Source: JALYUS01 sp038231255
GTDB lineage: Bacteria > Chloroflexota > Chloroflexia > Thermomicrobiales > JALYUS01
Assembly: GCA_038231255.1 (NCBI GenBank)
Contig: JBBRLR010000004.1
Location: forward strand, 31,232-95,231
Length of the DNA: 64,000 nucleotides
Reading direction: 5' to 3'
Shown here: positions 1 through 7,228 of the stretch, piece after piece
Layout: every line of letters starts with the position of its first letter
How positions within the stretch are numbered: position 1 is the first letter of the stretch
Position numbers and translations under genes: made by a program
Notes under the pieces: generated by a model
What the model saw: only the letters and a program-made list of their open reading frames with translations
Told to the model about the DNA's origin: nothing
Databases searched by the model: none

Positions 1-145
1 CCTCGTCAGCATCCGCCGCCGCCAACTGCCCGGCGGGTGCGACCGCCGCCACCCGCTCCCCGACGAGCGCGACATCGCCGTAGAACCACGGATTGCCCGT
101 CCCATCCACTACTCGCGCGCCCCGGATCAAGACATCGCTCTGCAT
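1..145 (-). CDS. N-acyl-D-amino-acid deacylase-type amidohydrolase, N-terminal fragment
   Basis: The first 48 codons of a minus-strand gene run off the left edge of the window. They read as the beta-sandwich start of the amidohydrolase superfamily, with DVLIRGARVVDGTGNPW followed by a GDVALVGERVAAV stretch. This opening is typical of D-aminoacylases and related N-acyl-D-amino-acid deacylases, which hydrolyse N-acylated D-amino acids. A purine-rich Shine-Dalgarno stretch (AGGGAGGGGG) lies just upstream of the ATG. A possible -10 (TACAAT) is at 185-190 on the minus strand. The catalytic histidines are outside the window, so D-aminoacylase versus another amidohydrolase cannot be settled. Confidence 0.7.
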   Translation of the reverse strand, partial: MQSDVLIRGARVVDGTGNPWFYGDVALVGERVAAVAPAGQLAAADADE

Positions 146-244
146 CGTGCGCCCCCTCCCTCGTGCGGACCATCGCCGGGGTCCATTGTAGAGGAGAAAG
201 GGGCATGTAGACACTAGACAGACGAAAAAGTGCGAAGCGTCTCC

Positions 245-270
245 ACTTTCAACTGCCTACTGCCTACTGC
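245..270. repeat. Heptamer repeat, CTGCCTA units
   Basis: Two and a half tandem copies of the 7-nt unit CTGCCTA lie in the short region between the divergent amidohydrolase and ferritin-like genes. It is one of many heptamer tracts in this window. Confidence 0.6.
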
Positions 271-336
271 TTCGGGCACGGTTCGTGCGGAAGGAGACCG
301 GGAACGATGGATCGCCACAAATGAGAGGAGCATGAG

Positions 337-831
337 ATGGCAGAGACGCAACAAACGACCGCCACACGGGAGCGAATGATCCAGGGTTTACAGGAAGACC
401 TTGCGCGCGAGTACAAGGCAATCATCCAGTACGTGATCTTCAGCCAGAAGCTCGACGGTGCGCGCTACATGGACATTGCGGAGGAATTGGCGCTGCATGC
501 CCATGAGGAGTTGGATCACGCACTGGCGATCGCAAAGCAACTCGATTACTTCGGGGAATATCCCGTCCACGAGCCGAAGCCGGTCCAGGTGTCGGAAGAA
601 AACGAGGACATGCTTTGGTTCGACCTGCAAGGGGAGGACGAGACGGTCGCCAACTACCGGCAACGGATCCGGCAGGCGCAGGAACTCGAAGAATATGCGC
701 TCGCCGAGGTGCTGCAAGGGATCGTGACGCAGGAGCAGGATCATCAGATTGATCTGGCCACCGCGCTTAGCGTCGTCCCCGATCCCCGGAAGCGTCAAGG
801 ACAGGGACCAGGCGCCAAAAAGTCCTCCTGA
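337..831 (+). CDS. Ferritin-like diiron protein
   Basis: The 164-residue product is a four-helix ferritin-like protein. Two helix pairs carry the expected metal ligands: Glu25 in EYKAIIQY and Glu57...His61 in HAHEELDH in the first half, then Glu116/Glu118 and Glu133...His136 in EQDH in the second half. Family members oxidise and store iron or protect DNA as bacterioferritin- or Dps-like assemblies, but no heme-ligand Met is obvious, so the exact role is open. The C-terminal 15 residues are Lys/Gly-rich and probably disordered. A strong ribosome site (GAGAGGAGC) precedes the ATG. The gene is divergent from the amidohydrolase and is followed by a nonamer hairpin. Confidence 0.85.
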   Translation: MAETQQTTATRERMIQGLQEDLAREYKAIIQYVIFSQKLDGARYMDIAEELALHAHEELDHALAIAKQLDYFGEYPVHEPKPVQVSEENEDMLWFDLQGEDETVANYRQRIRQAQELEEYALAEVLQGIVTQEQDHQIDLATALSVVPDPRKRQGQGPGAKKSS

Positions 832-852
832 CACCGCAGCAATGGGGAAGTG

Positions 853-947
853 AGCCGCCAAGACGCCACGAACGCCAAGAAGAGTGGGAAAAAGAAATAC
901 TGATGTTTCTTTCTCTCTTTCTCGGCATTCGTGGCGTCTTGGCGGCT
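853..947. repeat. Nonamer-repeat hairpin between convergent genes
   Basis: The left arm is three near-copies of a 9-nt unit (GCCAAGAC, GCCACGAAC, GCCAAGAAG) starting at 853. The right arm, ending at 947, is its near-exact reverse complement, and about 35 nt separate the arms. It lies between the convergent ferritin-like and M20 peptidase genes, about 20 nt after the stop of the former, so it could act as a bidirectional 3'-end structure. Confidence 0.8.
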
Positions 948-958
948 TATTTAGATAG

Positions 959-2341
959 CTATTCCTGCTTGCGATACGCCCCAAGATAGGTGAGCATTGC
1001 CGCGCCGGTCTTGATACCTTTGTAAAAGCGTTCGATCTCCATGTTCTCGTTCGGGGCGTGGTTCGATTCGTCGGCGTTGGCGTATGGGACGCCGAAGGCG
1101 GGGATGCCGAGCGTTTTGGTGAAGACGTAATCGGGCAGGCTGCCGCCCATCGCGGGGACGAGCAGCGGCTCTTCCTCCTGCGCCGCCGCGATCCCCCGGC
1201 GGATCGGCTCGGTGTAGGGGGAGTCGAGCCGCGTCTTTGACGGGTCCATGGAACCTTGCCGGATCAATTCGACACCTGGTGCGTGCGCGCCGATGTGCGC
1301 CTCGACTTTCGCGAAGATCTCGTCGGCGGTCTGCGACTCGACAAGGCGGATGTCGCACTTCGCGAACGCCTCGTGCGGCAGAACGGTCTTCGAGCCGGGG
1401 CCACCGTAGCCGCCGTGCAGTCCATTGATCGTGAAGGTTGGCCACGTCGCCAGCCGTTCGTAGAAGCCGCGCTCCGTCGGCTGATCGAATTCGTCCAGAT
1501 CGAGCGATTGCTTGACCGCTGCGATGTCTACTGGGATGTTCGCCAGCGTCTCGCGTTCGAGCGGCGTCGGCGCGTCCACATTGTCGTAGAAGCCGTCAAT
1601 CGTCACGATCCCCCGGTCGTTCTTCATCGTCGCGAGCAACTGCACGAGCGTCCAGATCGGGTTCGGCGCGACGCCGCCCCAGTTGCCGGAATGCAGATCA
1701 CGGTTCGCACCACGCGTCCGGAGTTCGAAACTCAAGACGCCGCGCACGCCGAATTTGAGCCGAGAGCGACCATCCGCGTCCACGGGGCCATCGCTGGTGA
1801 TGACGAGGTCGGCGCGCAGTTCGTCGCGGTGCTCGCGGGCGAAGACGGGCATCTGCGGGCTGCCGATCTCTTCCTCTCCTTCGAGCAGCACCTTGATATT
1901 GCACGGCAGCGCGCCCCGGCAGGCGAGCAGCGATTCGAGGGCGAGGATGTGCGCGAAGTGCTGCCCCTTGTTGTCGCCAACGCCGCGCGCGTAGAGCCGC
2001 CCGTCGCGGATGGTTGGCTCGAAGGGGGGCGAAAGCCATTCCTCCAACGGATCGGGTGGCTGGACATCGTAGTGGCCGTAGAGGATGACGGTCGGCGCGC
2101 CCGGCGCATCGTTCCGCTCGGCGAGGACCATTGGCCACCCGGCAGTCGGGATGATCCGCGCCGTCAGACCGATACGGTTCATCACCTCGGCGATGTAGGC
2201 CGCAACCTCGGCGATGCCCAGCCCATGCGCGCTGATGCTCGGCATCCGCAAATAGGCGATGAGGCGATCAAGAAAATCCTGTCGGTGTTCGTCCACATAC
2301 GCGAAAACATCGCGCAGATCGGGCATATTCTCCGTCGCCAT
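959..2341 (-). CDS. M20 family dipeptidase/carboxypeptidase
   Basis: The 460-residue protein is a zinc metallopeptidase of family M20 (CNDP/dipeptidase type), a cytosolic enzyme that trims peptides. Co-catalytic metal ligands are visible: His90 and Asp92 in GHYDVQP, Asp123 in GDNKGQ, the catalytic and ligand glutamates in EGEEEIGS (154-161), Asp184 in SDGP, and His428 in NHAPNE. The dimerisation domain lies between about 195 and 320. A GGAGGAGTC ribosome site precedes the ATG. Its 5' leader contains heptamer repeats downstream of a TATACT -10 element. The neighbouring D-aminoacylase and peptide transporter suggest a shared role in peptide use. Confidence 0.93.
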   Translation of the reverse strand: MATENMPDLRDVFAYVDEHRQDFLDRLIAYLRMPSISAHGLGIAEVAAYIAEVMNRIGLTARIIPTAGWPMVLAERNDAPGAPTVILYGHYDVQPPDPLEEWLSPPFEPTIRDGRLYARGVGDNKGQHFAHILALESLLACRGALPCNIKVLLEGEEEIGSPQMPVFAREHRDELRADLVITSDGPVDADGRSRLKFGVRGVLSFELRTRGANRDLHSGNWGGVAPNPIWTLVQLLATMKNDRGIVTIDGFYDNVDAPTPLERETLANIPVDIAAVKQSLDLDEFDQPTERGFYERLATWPTFTINGLHGGYGGPGSKTVLPHEAFAKCDIRLVESQTADEIFAKVEAHIGAHAPGVELIRQGSMDPSKTRLDSPYTEPIRRGIAAAQEEEPLLVPAMGGSLPDYVFTKTLGIPAFGVPYANADESNHAPNENMEIERFYKGIKTGAAMLTYLGAYRKQE

Positions 2342-2343
2342 GA

Positions 2344-2443
2344 CTCCTCCGAAGTAACGAGTACCGAGTAACGAGAAAAGGGCCGGGCATCGAGTATAGC
2401 ACCCGACCCCCGGCCACTCATTGCTCGTTGCTCATTGCCCCCT
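2344..2443 (-). promoter_or_regulatory. Promoter region of the M20 peptidase with heptamer repeats in the leader
   Basis: On the minus strand a TATACT -10 hexamer lies at 2393-2398; no clear -35 is seen. Heptamer units of type AGTAACG (2350-2376) fall in the predicted 5' leader, and AATGAGC-type units (2416-2440) lie just upstream of the promoter. Confidence 0.45.
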
Positions 2444-2888
2444 ATGCGGGCGGCGCAAGATTCGCCACAACGAAAAGACTGCGGAAGGCGCGGCACCAGA
2501 TGTCAGCGGTGTCGTACTGGGCAGGGTCGAAATCGGCGGGGAGGGCGTAGTTCTGGTTGCCCTTGTTTCCCTTCAGCCCGCCGAGGTCGAGCGTGCCGTT
2601 CGCGCCGCTGATCCGCACGCGGAGGTCGGGGCCGTTACTGACGCTTAGATTCTCCAATCGGAGGATGTATGTGCCATCGTCCAGTTGATACACCGTCGCC
2701 TGACCGGAACCGGGTTCATCAACGACCGCAAACGCCCCTGTCTTTACCGCAACGGGATCGGCGGCGACCGACTGCGCAGCGAGCGGTAGGACGATGAGCG
2801 CCATCAAAAACACCGCCATGCCGAGGCGCACCGATGTCCGCACACGAAACGTCCCACCGTGGCGCCGAAAACCGCTTTTGACGATCAT
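2442..2888 (-). CDS. DM13-domain secreted protein
   Basis: The 148-residue product has an N-terminal signal peptide (basic residues, then a hydrophobic stretch at about 23-42 ending near AAD). A complete DM13 domain follows at about 48-145: GSGQATVYQLDDGTYILRLE, NGPDLRV, LGGLKGNKGNQNY, and the hallmark DIWCRAF with its conserved Trp and Cys. DM13 domains are proposed to act in extracytoplasmic electron transfer or redox of their single Cys; function here is inferred. The ribosome site GAGGAG precedes the ATG. No partner oxidoreductase is adjacent. Confidence 0.85.
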   Translation of the reverse strand: MIVKSGFRRHGGTFRVRTSVRLGMAVFLMALIVLPLAAQSVAADPVAVKTGAFAVVDEPGSGQATVYQLDDGTYILRLENLSVSNGPDLRVRISGANGTLDLGGLKGNKGNQNYALPADFDPAQYDTADIWCRAFRSLFVVANLAPPA

Positions 2889-3219
2889 TTTGCTCTCCTC
2901 GTGCGTTCTCTCGTTTCTCAGCCGCTGATATCATCGGGCAACCGACGGGGCCGCGATGTTACGATCATTGTGGAATGTAAAGATAACGAAACGCTTACCG
3001 AGACACGCGGAGTGGTAGCGTAGGCTTATGAAGTTTACCAACTTGATCCGGTAACGGTTTGGTGGCACAGGTTTTCAACCTGTGAGCCTGGCATGCCGCC
3101 CGGAGGGCACCCGGAAATCTGCCCCGCCCGATTATCTAGTTAAGTTGTAAAGGTTTATCAGCCTGCGTCTCTGTCTGAAGCCCACCACGGGGACGCAGGC
3201 TGAAGCCTACGCTACCATG
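2889..3219. repeat. Intergenic region with palindromic repeats, no gene seen
   Basis: About 330 nt without a credible ORF. It holds a short palindrome around CACAGGTTTTCAACCTGTG (3066-3084), a CAGGCTGAAGCCTACGCTACC element (about 3195-3216) that recurs near 28530, and a GGCATGCCGC core shared with 14785. These look like dispersed palindromic elements. Confidence 0.55.
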
Positions 3220-3242
3220 TCAGTCCTCAGTTCTCAGTCCTT
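3220..3242 (-). repeat. Heptamer repeat encoding the RNHCP C-terminus and stop
   Basis: Three near-copies of the 7-nt unit GGACTGA read in frame as Gly-Leu-Arg-Thr-Glu-Asp-stop. The repeat therefore supplies the end of the reading frame. Confidence 0.75.
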
Positions 3243-3717
3243 CTGTGACGAAGAGGAGTTCTTCGAACAGGAGCATATTGTCGTCGGCGGCGAGGCGGTT
3301 GTTGCGCTCGAAGCCGCAGCCGAGGCAGCGATGGACGACCATCGGCTCGCCGTTGGGCCGTGTGAAGCGTGCGACGGGGGCCATCTTCGCATTGCAGTCG
3401 CTCGCGCGGTCGCCGGGGCGGCCACCGTCCACATGGCGCGAATAGAGGCAGAGCGGGCAGTGATTGCGGTGCTTACCGCCGCTGATCGTCGGCCCGATGA
3501 AGGCGCGGCAATGGACGCATTTGAACGACTCGCGCCCCTCCCGCACCGCGCGGGTCGGGCCTCGTCGGGTGGCGTCCCGTGGTATGTCGCGCGGCGCACG
3601 AACCGGCATGCGCGCGTTGCGCTGCTGGCGATTCTTCGCGGGTGGCAGGGCATATCCGCCCTCATCTTCTTCGAAGTCTTTGTCCCTCTCCATAAGCATA
3701 TGATACCAGACAGTCAT
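3220..3717 (-). CDS. RNHCP-domain zinc-binding protein
   Basis: This 165-residue protein carries the RNHCP domain: CVHC (67-70), the diagnostic HRNHCPLCL (82-90), a downstream CNAKM and a final CLGCG, consistent with one or two zinc ribbons. The family is uncharacterised. The basic N-terminal third looks disordered. The first ATG has no good ribosome site, and ATGs at codons 7 or 9 are alternatives. The start lies 12 nt after the M81 stop, so it is probably the last gene of the peptide-transport operon. The last six residues (GLRTED) and the TGA stop are encoded by heptamer repeat units of type GGACTGA. Confidence 0.8.
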   Translation of the reverse strand: MTVWYHMLMERDKDFEEDEGGYALPPAKNRQQRNARMPVRAPRDIPRDATRRGPTRAVREGRESFKCVHCRAFIGPTISGGKHRNHCPLCLYSRHVDGGRPGDRASDCNAKMAPVARFTRPNGEPMVVHRCLGCGFERNNRLAADDNMLLFEELLFVTEGLRTED

Positions 3718-3729
3718 TCGACTGCTTGC

Positions 3730-5211
3730 CTATTCCCCGCCCCACTCGAACTCCTCGAAGGGGAAAATCGGGCGCTGGAGGCGGCGATAGGGGATCTGAT
3801 CGAGGTGGTTCGTCGTCAGGCCCGGCGTGTCCACATCAATGATCTCCGCCGCGATCGGCGTGAAGGCGGCGCGGAAGTGGACATTGGACTTGAGCATTAG
3901 GATCTGCTTCGCGGTCGGCTCGATCCCTTGGGAGCGGAAGATTTCCAGGTCGGTCGGCTGGGTCCGTTTCGTCGTCAGCAATATTTCCACCCCGTTGACA
4001 TCGAAGACTGCCGTCGGCCCCATGTCCATTTGCACGCCCGTCCCCATCGGCCCCTTGTTCCGGTAGATGCCGTCCGTGATGTTGCGCACCACACCCGTCA
4101 CCGTGAGGGGTGCGCCGTGCAGATCGTCCGTCTTGCCGCCGATGGTGAGCGTGATCTCCGCGCCCACACCCGCCGCGATGGCCTGCGCTGCCGCTCCGGG
4201 ATCGGCGATCACCGCGACGGCGGCATTGGTCGCTCCCGCCGCCAGGAGGGGCCTGAGGAGGTGCGTGCCGTCGCAGGGCGTGCCGCCGCCCGGATTGTCC
4301 CCCTGATCGGAGAGAACGACCGGCCCCTTCGGCGCGGCCATCGCCCGGCGCACCGCTTCCTCCGGCGTGGCGAGATCGGGCACGAATTCCCGCCGCATCT
4401 CCCACATGAACGCCGCCAGTTCGTCCGCATACCGGCGCGCGAGCGTCGGGTCGTTGTCGGTCACGACGTAGAAATACTGGCCCGCGCCGGGGATGTCGCT
4501 GTACGGGAAGCCGGGCGCGACGGTGACGGTGACGACGCGCGGATCGCGCTCGATCTCGTGCGCCTTGGCGACGACCGTCTGCATCGGCGGGCGCTCGCTG
4601 TACGTCTTCGGCCCGAAGATCAGGATCGGCGGGTGGGAGCGTGCGGCGGTTGGCTTGAGGCCGTCGCGCACCATGCGCACGAGGATTTCGCCCGCCTCGA
4701 TGGCGCGCTCCCATGAATCCACGTGCGGGTAGGTGTCGTAGGTGACGAGTACATCCGCGTCGTGTACCATCGTCTCGCTGATGTAGCAGTGCCAGTCGAG
4801 CGTCGCGACGACCGGCAGGTCCGGCCCGACGAGCGTCCGCACGCGGTGCAGGAGATGGCCCTCGCCGTCGTCGTCCACCTCCGTGACCATCGCGCCGTGG
4901 AGGGCGAGCAGCACGCCGTCGAGTCCGCCGTCCGCACGCGCCGCAGCGATACCGTCAAGGATGCGCCGCTCCATCGGCTCGATGGCCTCCGCCGCGACGG
5001 TGCCGGAGGGGGTCGCGCGACCGAAAAAGGTCGGAAGGACGGCGAACCCTTCACGCACCCCGCTCTCGATGAAGCCGCCGAGACTGCTTCTCGTGCCGGT
5101 GAAGGCGTCAAGGATCGCATGTCCGTCGAAGTGTTGGAAAAGATCGGGCGTCGTCCGAATAGTCGAGAATGTATTCGTCTCGTGCGATACCCCGCCGATT
5201 GCAACGCGCAT
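3730..5211 (-). CDS. M81 family metallopeptidase (MlrC-like), copy 1
   Basis: The 493-residue product belongs to the M81/MlrC family, named for the enzyme that cleaves the linear tetrapeptide of microcystin in sphingomonads. Family hallmarks are the N-terminal GGVSHETNTFS, LHGAM, TLDWHCY, YDTYPHVD, DNPGGGTPCDGTH and the C-terminal GKTDDLHG and KSNVHFRAAF. His and Asp residues in these motifs are the likely zinc ligands. I chose the ATG at 5211 because GGAGGAATC precedes it; an upstream in-frame ATG at 5235 would place heptamer repeat sequence in the protein. It follows the permease genes in the same direction, so transported peptides are the likely substrates. Confidence 0.88.
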   Translation of the reverse strand: MRVAIGGVSHETNTFSTIRTTPDLFQHFDGHAILDAFTGTRSSLGGFIESGVREGFAVLPTFFGRATPSGTVAAEAIEPMERRILDGIAAARADGGLDGVLLALHGAMVTEVDDDGEGHLLHRVRTLVGPDLPVVATLDWHCYISETMVHDADVLVTYDTYPHVDSWERAIEAGEILVRMVRDGLKPTAARSHPPILIFGPKTYSERPPMQTVVAKAHEIERDPRVVTVTVAPGFPYSDIPGAGQYFYVVTDNDPTLARRYADELAAFMWEMRREFVPDLATPEEAVRRAMAAPKGPVVLSDQGDNPGGGTPCDGTHLLRPLLAAGATNAAVAVIADPGAAAQAIAAGVGAEITLTIGGKTDDLHGAPLTVTGVVRNITDGIYRNKGPMGTGVQMDMGPTAVFDVNGVEILLTTKRTQPTDLEIFRSQGIEPTAKQILMLKSNVHFRAAFTPIAAEIIDVDTPGLTTNHLDQIPYRRLQRPIFPFEEFEWGGE

Positions 5212-5225
5212 GATTCCTCCAGTTC

Positions 5226-5288
5226 TGGTTCGCAATTCGAGGTTCGAGGTTCAAGGTTCAAGGCAGATTCGTCCTCGAACTTCGAACC
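5226..5288. repeat. Heptamer-repeat hairpin (TTCGAGG/TTCAAGG units)
   Basis: Four tandem 7-nt units (TTCGAGG twice, TTCAAGG twice) are followed after a short gap by complementary CGAACTT/CGAACCT units. It sits between the DppC-type permease stop and the M81 ribosome site. Confidence 0.75.
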
Positions 5289-5292
5289 TGTT

Positions 5293-6198
5293 TTACCCCC
5301 TGCTCCCTCGTGGGTCGAGCGCGTCACGCAGGCCGTCGCCGAGGAGATTGAAGCCGAGCACGGTGACGACGATTGCCAGACCGGGGAAGAGTGCGATGTG
5401 CGGATAGGTGAGGATGTAGGTGCGCCCCGCCGAGAGCATCGAGCCCCACGATGGCGTCGGCGGCTGCGTGCCGAGGCCGAGGAAGCTGAGGGCCGATTCG
5501 AGCAGGATGATTCCCGCCACCGAAAGGCTGGCGAGGACGATCAGCGGGCCGAGAACGTTCGGCAGGATGTGGCGGACGATAATGCGCGCGTCCGATGCCC
5601 CGACCGTCCGCGCCGCCGTGACGAACTCCCGCTCCCGCAGACTGAGCACATCCGCGCGCACGACGCGCGCGTACTGCCCCCAGACGGTCACGCCGATGAT
5701 GATGACGACATTGCGCAGGCTTGGGCCAAGCGCGGCGGCCATCGCGATCAGGAGGACGAGGAGCGGGAAGGCGATCAGCGCGTCCACGATCCGGGAAAGA
5801 ATCGCGTCCACAAATCCGCCGAAATAGCCCGCCGCCGCCCCGACGAACGCACCGATCACCAGCGAAATCCCGGTCGCGGATAGGCCGACAATCATCGCGA
5901 TGCGCGACCCGTAGATTACCCTGCTCAACATATCCCTTCCGACCTCATCCATGCCGAAAGGGTGGGCGAGCGAGGGTGCCGCGCCCCGTATCGTCGTATC
6001 AATCGCATACGGATCATAGGGGGCGAAAATGGGCGAGAGGATGGCGAGGAGGGCGATGAAACCGATCATCACGAGGCCCGCGACCGCCGGCTTGAACCGG
6101 ATGAATCGCCGCCACGCCCGCCGCCACTCGTTCTGGCTGCGAAACGCCGCCTGCATCGGCAGGACGGTCGGGGAATGGGCGACGGATTCGCTCGGCAA
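5293..6198 (-). CDS. dppC: Peptide ABC transporter permease, DppC/OppC type
   Basis: The 301-residue inner-membrane permease has an N-terminal transmembrane segment (about 40-60), the OppC_N-like loop HPFGMDEVGRDMLSRVIYG, and four or five further helices. The EAA loop that contacts the ATPase is visible as EFVTAARTVGASDARIIVRHILPN (about 188-211). It partners the DppB-type gene just upstream (gap 15 nt). No ATPase gene lies in this operon, so ATPases must be supplied from elsewhere. Confidence 0.92.
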   Translation of the reverse strand: MPSESVAHSPTVLPMQAAFRSQNEWRRAWRRFIRFKPAVAGLVMIGFIALLAILSPIFAPYDPYAIDTTIRGAAPSLAHPFGMDEVGRDMLSRVIYGSRIAMIVGLSATGISLVIGAFVGAAAGYFGGFVDAILSRIVDALIAFPLLVLLIAMAAALGPSLRNVVIIIGVTVWGQYARVVRADVLSLREREFVTAARTVGASDARIIVRHILPNVLGPLIVLASLSVAGIILLESALSFLGLGTQPPTPSWGSMLSAGRTYILTYPHIALFPGLAIVVTVLGFNLLGDGLRDALDPRGSRG

Positions 6199-6213
6199 TT
6201 CGCTCTCCTCCGA

Positions 6214-7140
6214 CTAGCGGTACCGGATCCGGGGATCCACGTAGGCGTAAATAAGGTCCGTCAAGAGTGTCGCCACAACGACGATCGCCGCGCCAATCGT
6301 GACGATGGACTGGACGACGAGGTAATCGCGCCGACTGATCGCCTGAAACAAGAGCCGCCCGATCCCCGGCCACGCGAAGACCGTTTCGATGACGATCGTG
6401 CCACTGAGCAGCACGCCGATCCGGAAGCCGACGACGGTGATGATCGGCAAGAGCGCGTTACGCACGATGTGGCGGAACATCACAATGCGCTCCGTCAGCC
6501 CCTTCGCGCGCGCGGTCGCGATGTATTCCTGACTCATTACCTCGAGCGTCGTTGCGCGCGTCAGCCGTGCGAGCAGCGCCATCTGCTCCGTGGAAAGGAC
6601 GAAGACGGGCAGGACATACGCCTTCCAGCCATTACTACCAAAGGGCGGCAGCCAGCCGAGTTTGAGCGAGAAAAGGATGATGAGCATCAGCCCGAGCCAG
6701 AAATTCGGGATCGAGATGCCGAGAGTTGAGAAGAGCGTGGCGGATGCGTCGAAGATCGTGTACCGCTTGACCGCCGCGAGGATGCCCATGGGGATCGCGA
6801 CGACGAGTGAGAAGAAGAGCGCGAGGCCATTCAGTTTGAGCGTGTTCGGCGCGGCGGCGCGCAGCAGGTCGGTCACCGGTCTGCCGCCGAAGGTGACGGA
6901 CTCGCCGAAGTTGCCGTGCAAGATATTCTTCAGCCAGGTGAAATACTGCACGTAGATCGGCTGATCCAGCCCCCAGAAGTGGCGAATCACCTCGCGCTGC
7001 TCGTACGTCATGTTCGCCTCACCGACAATCAGGTCCACCGGATCGCCGGGGGTGAGATGGAGGATCGTGAAGACCATTAGCGTCACGATCCAGATGACGA
7101 CGACCCCTTGGAGGAGACGGAGAATAACGTATCGGCCCAA
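6214..7140 (-). CDS. dppB: Peptide ABC transporter permease, DppB/OppB type
   Basis: The 308-residue integral membrane protein begins with the family's MGRYVILRLLQGVVVIW first helix and LTPGDPVDLIVG loop. It has about six transmembrane segments and an EAA loop at about 206-230 (EYIATARAKGLTERIVMFRHIVRNAL). It forms the membrane channel with the DppC-type protein. The gap to the binding-protein gene upstream is about 87 nt and contains a palindromic and a heptamer repeat. Confidence 0.93.
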   Translation of the reverse strand: MGRYVILRLLQGVVVIWIVTLMVFTILHLTPGDPVDLIVGEANMTYEQREVIRHFWGLDQPIYVQYFTWLKNILHGNFGESVTFGGRPVTDLLRAAAPNTLKLNGLALFFSLVVAIPMGILAAVKRYTIFDASATLFSTLGISIPNFWLGLMLIILFSLKLGWLPPFGSNGWKAYVLPVFVLSTEQMALLARLTRATTLEVMSQEYIATARAKGLTERIVMFRHIVRNALLPIITVVGFRIGVLLSGTIVIETVFAWPGIGRLLFQAISRRDYLVVQSIVTIGAAIVVVATLLTDLIYAYVDPRIRYR

Positions 7141-7143
7141 TGA

Positions 7144-7228
7144 ACCTCACCCCCGGCCCCTCTCCATTGCTGACAAGCAATGGAGAGGGGAGAAGATTCA
7201 CTCAGTACTCAGCACCCAGTACTCGTCC
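7144..7228. repeat. GC-rich palindrome plus heptamer tract inside the transporter operon
   Basis: A palindrome with arms CCCCTCTCCATTGCT and AGCAATGGAGAGGGG occupies about 7157-7191. Heptamer units AGTACTC, AGCACCC, AGTACTC follow at 7205-7225, directly against the TAG stop of the binding-protein gene at 7228. Confidence 0.7.

Noticed and set aside
1256..2371. Long plus-strand ORF opposite the M20 peptidase, and similar long antisense ORFs elsewhere
   Set aside because: High-GC shadow frames. The products are Arg/Pro/Ala-rich without domains, while the opposite frames carry full enzyme motifs.
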